Assembly: GCA_014529385.2 (NCBI GenBank)
Contig: CM043960.1
Span: 79,399,332 to 79,463,331, forward strand
Origin: Adiantum capillus-veneris
Lineage: Eukaryota > Streptophyta > Polypodiopsida > Polypodiales > Pteridaceae
Reading direction: 5' to 3'
Length of the DNA: 64,000 nt
Position numbers and translations under genes: made by a program. The notes beneath the pieces are model-generated. The model was not told where the DNA came from. It ran no database searches and saw nothing but the letters and a program-made list of their open reading frames with translations. This document shows positions 63,213 through 64,000 of the stretch, one piece after another. Position 1 is the first letter of the stretch; each line of letters opens with the position of its first letter.

Positions 63213-64000
63213 ACTCTCTAGTTGTTTTATAGTTAGATACTTTTGAACTTTGTTGAGAAAGTTTTGTTTGAAACTTTGTTTGAAATGGATGGTATCTGTT
63301 TTGAACCTGTCTTGGTGCCGATTTGACTCTGGTTTTAATACTGGTTTCAATGATTGGTGATTTTACTCCTGGGTGGAGGGTGAGAAATGATGTTTGAGAA
63401 TGCTTGTTCATACTCATGGCCCAGACCCTCGTGATTATTTGCGTGGGGAGTATTGAATGATTGAAAAGTGTTGTTACTCATGGCCTGGACCTGCATGGTT
63501 ATTTACGGGGGGAGTATTAAGAAGTCTGAGTATTGGTTACTCTTAGCACCTCCAAATGACGCAAGCTGCAGTCTAGGGGGCGTTTGGTTGTAAAAGGCCT
63601 CTATATCTCATGGCCCGGACCTTTTTAGGTTATTTGCGGGAGGAGTGATGAGGGAGTCGTTGAACAGCTCATGGCCCGGACCTGGATGGTTATTTGCGGG
63701 GTGAGTGTTCATTGGCGGCTTTATGTTTCTATGTCTTGTAACATGCATATGTGAGCATTTGCGTTGCATTGTGATGTGCCAACCACTAAATATTCTTATT
63801 TGGATGAGATTGCTTGGGTATATAATTTTAGTGCATCAAGACACCCGTGGTAGATCACTGCGGTCTGGGTGTGATGGTTAATTTTACTACGCCAGAATAT
63901 CAAGAGTTCCGATCTAGACGAAAAGAGAAGCCAACTCCTTGATCAAAAGAGCCGAAAGGAGAAGCTAACTCCTTAACAAAAAGAGCAAACTGATTGTCCC
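63213..64000. other. Non-coding tail with spaced repeats
   Basis: No ORF of note. Four imperfect copies of a block of about 45 bp (CTCATGGCCCGGACCT ... GGTTATTTGCGGGGGGAGT) start at about 63413, 63477, 63607 and 63668, in a roughly 62-65 bp rhythm with one unit missing or decayed. At 63918-63985 there are two copies of GAAAAGAGAAGCCAACTCCTT / GAAAGGAGAAGCTAACTCCTT type sequence. Confidence 0.6.

Noticed and set aside
63400..63720. CRISPR array
   Set aside because: Eukaryotic context, imperfect long repeats, no uniform spacers and no cas genes.

Overview
This window is land-plant nuclear DNA made almost entirely of LTR retrotransposons inserted into one another. The plant assignment rests on three things: Ty3/gypsy elements with tRNA-Met type primer sites (TGGTATCAGAGC), TTAGGGTTT telobox motifs, and a small intron-bearing nuclear gene start at 23993-24232. 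The two short exons read like the N-terminus of the TFIIIC subunit GTF3C6. A large, repeat-rich plant genome fits; the species cannot be named from the sequence. No bacterial operons, ribosome binding sites, CRISPR arrays, rRNA or tRNA genes were seen. Long stretches of 0-7 kb and around 24.3-25 kb hold nothing I can identify.

Left half. 1-7.1 kb is AT-rich with only weak LTR-edge traces. 7.1-22.8 kb on the minus strand is an old, decayed Athila/Tat-like element (T1). It keeps RT, RNase H and integrase remnants and a long region after integrase that encodes a coiled-coil, acidic protein. That region is split by a complete but decayed chromovirus (element A, 10336-19155) with about 1.45-kb LTRs. 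Two tRNA-type SINE heads (about 23.1 and 23.6 kb) lie just upstream of the GTF3C6-like exons.

Right half. From 25.1 to 46.9 kb the order of fragments is best read as a nest: remnant H, then C, then G, then E1, then E2, then F. Duplicated target sites and matching LTR pairs support the inner levels. E1 is bounded by AATTC on both sides. E1 and E2 are related non-autonomous elements that carry an orphan ORF instead of pol. F is a Tekay/Del-like chromovirus with 2.76-kb LTRs and few lesions. From 46.9 kb onward, an inverted pair of related LTRs is followed by element D on the plus strand. Its gag is split by B-outer (49438-62402, target duplication ACCAT). B-outer is in turn split by a sister copy, B-inner (51850-58368, target duplication ACTGT). 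D gag and protease resume at 62403 and end at 63212, followed by a repeat-bearing tail.

How the parts relate. None of the elements looks autonomous now. B-inner and B-outer share an integrase-core deletion and an altered protease active site, so the lineage probably amplified using enzymes supplied in trans. F carries, inside its LTR, a 47-codon open reading exon with a splice donor that is in phase with gag; this is the most unusual gene structure in the window. If the GTF3C6-like gene is live, much of the nest could lie inside its second intron. I could not find exon 3, so it may instead be a truncated gene.
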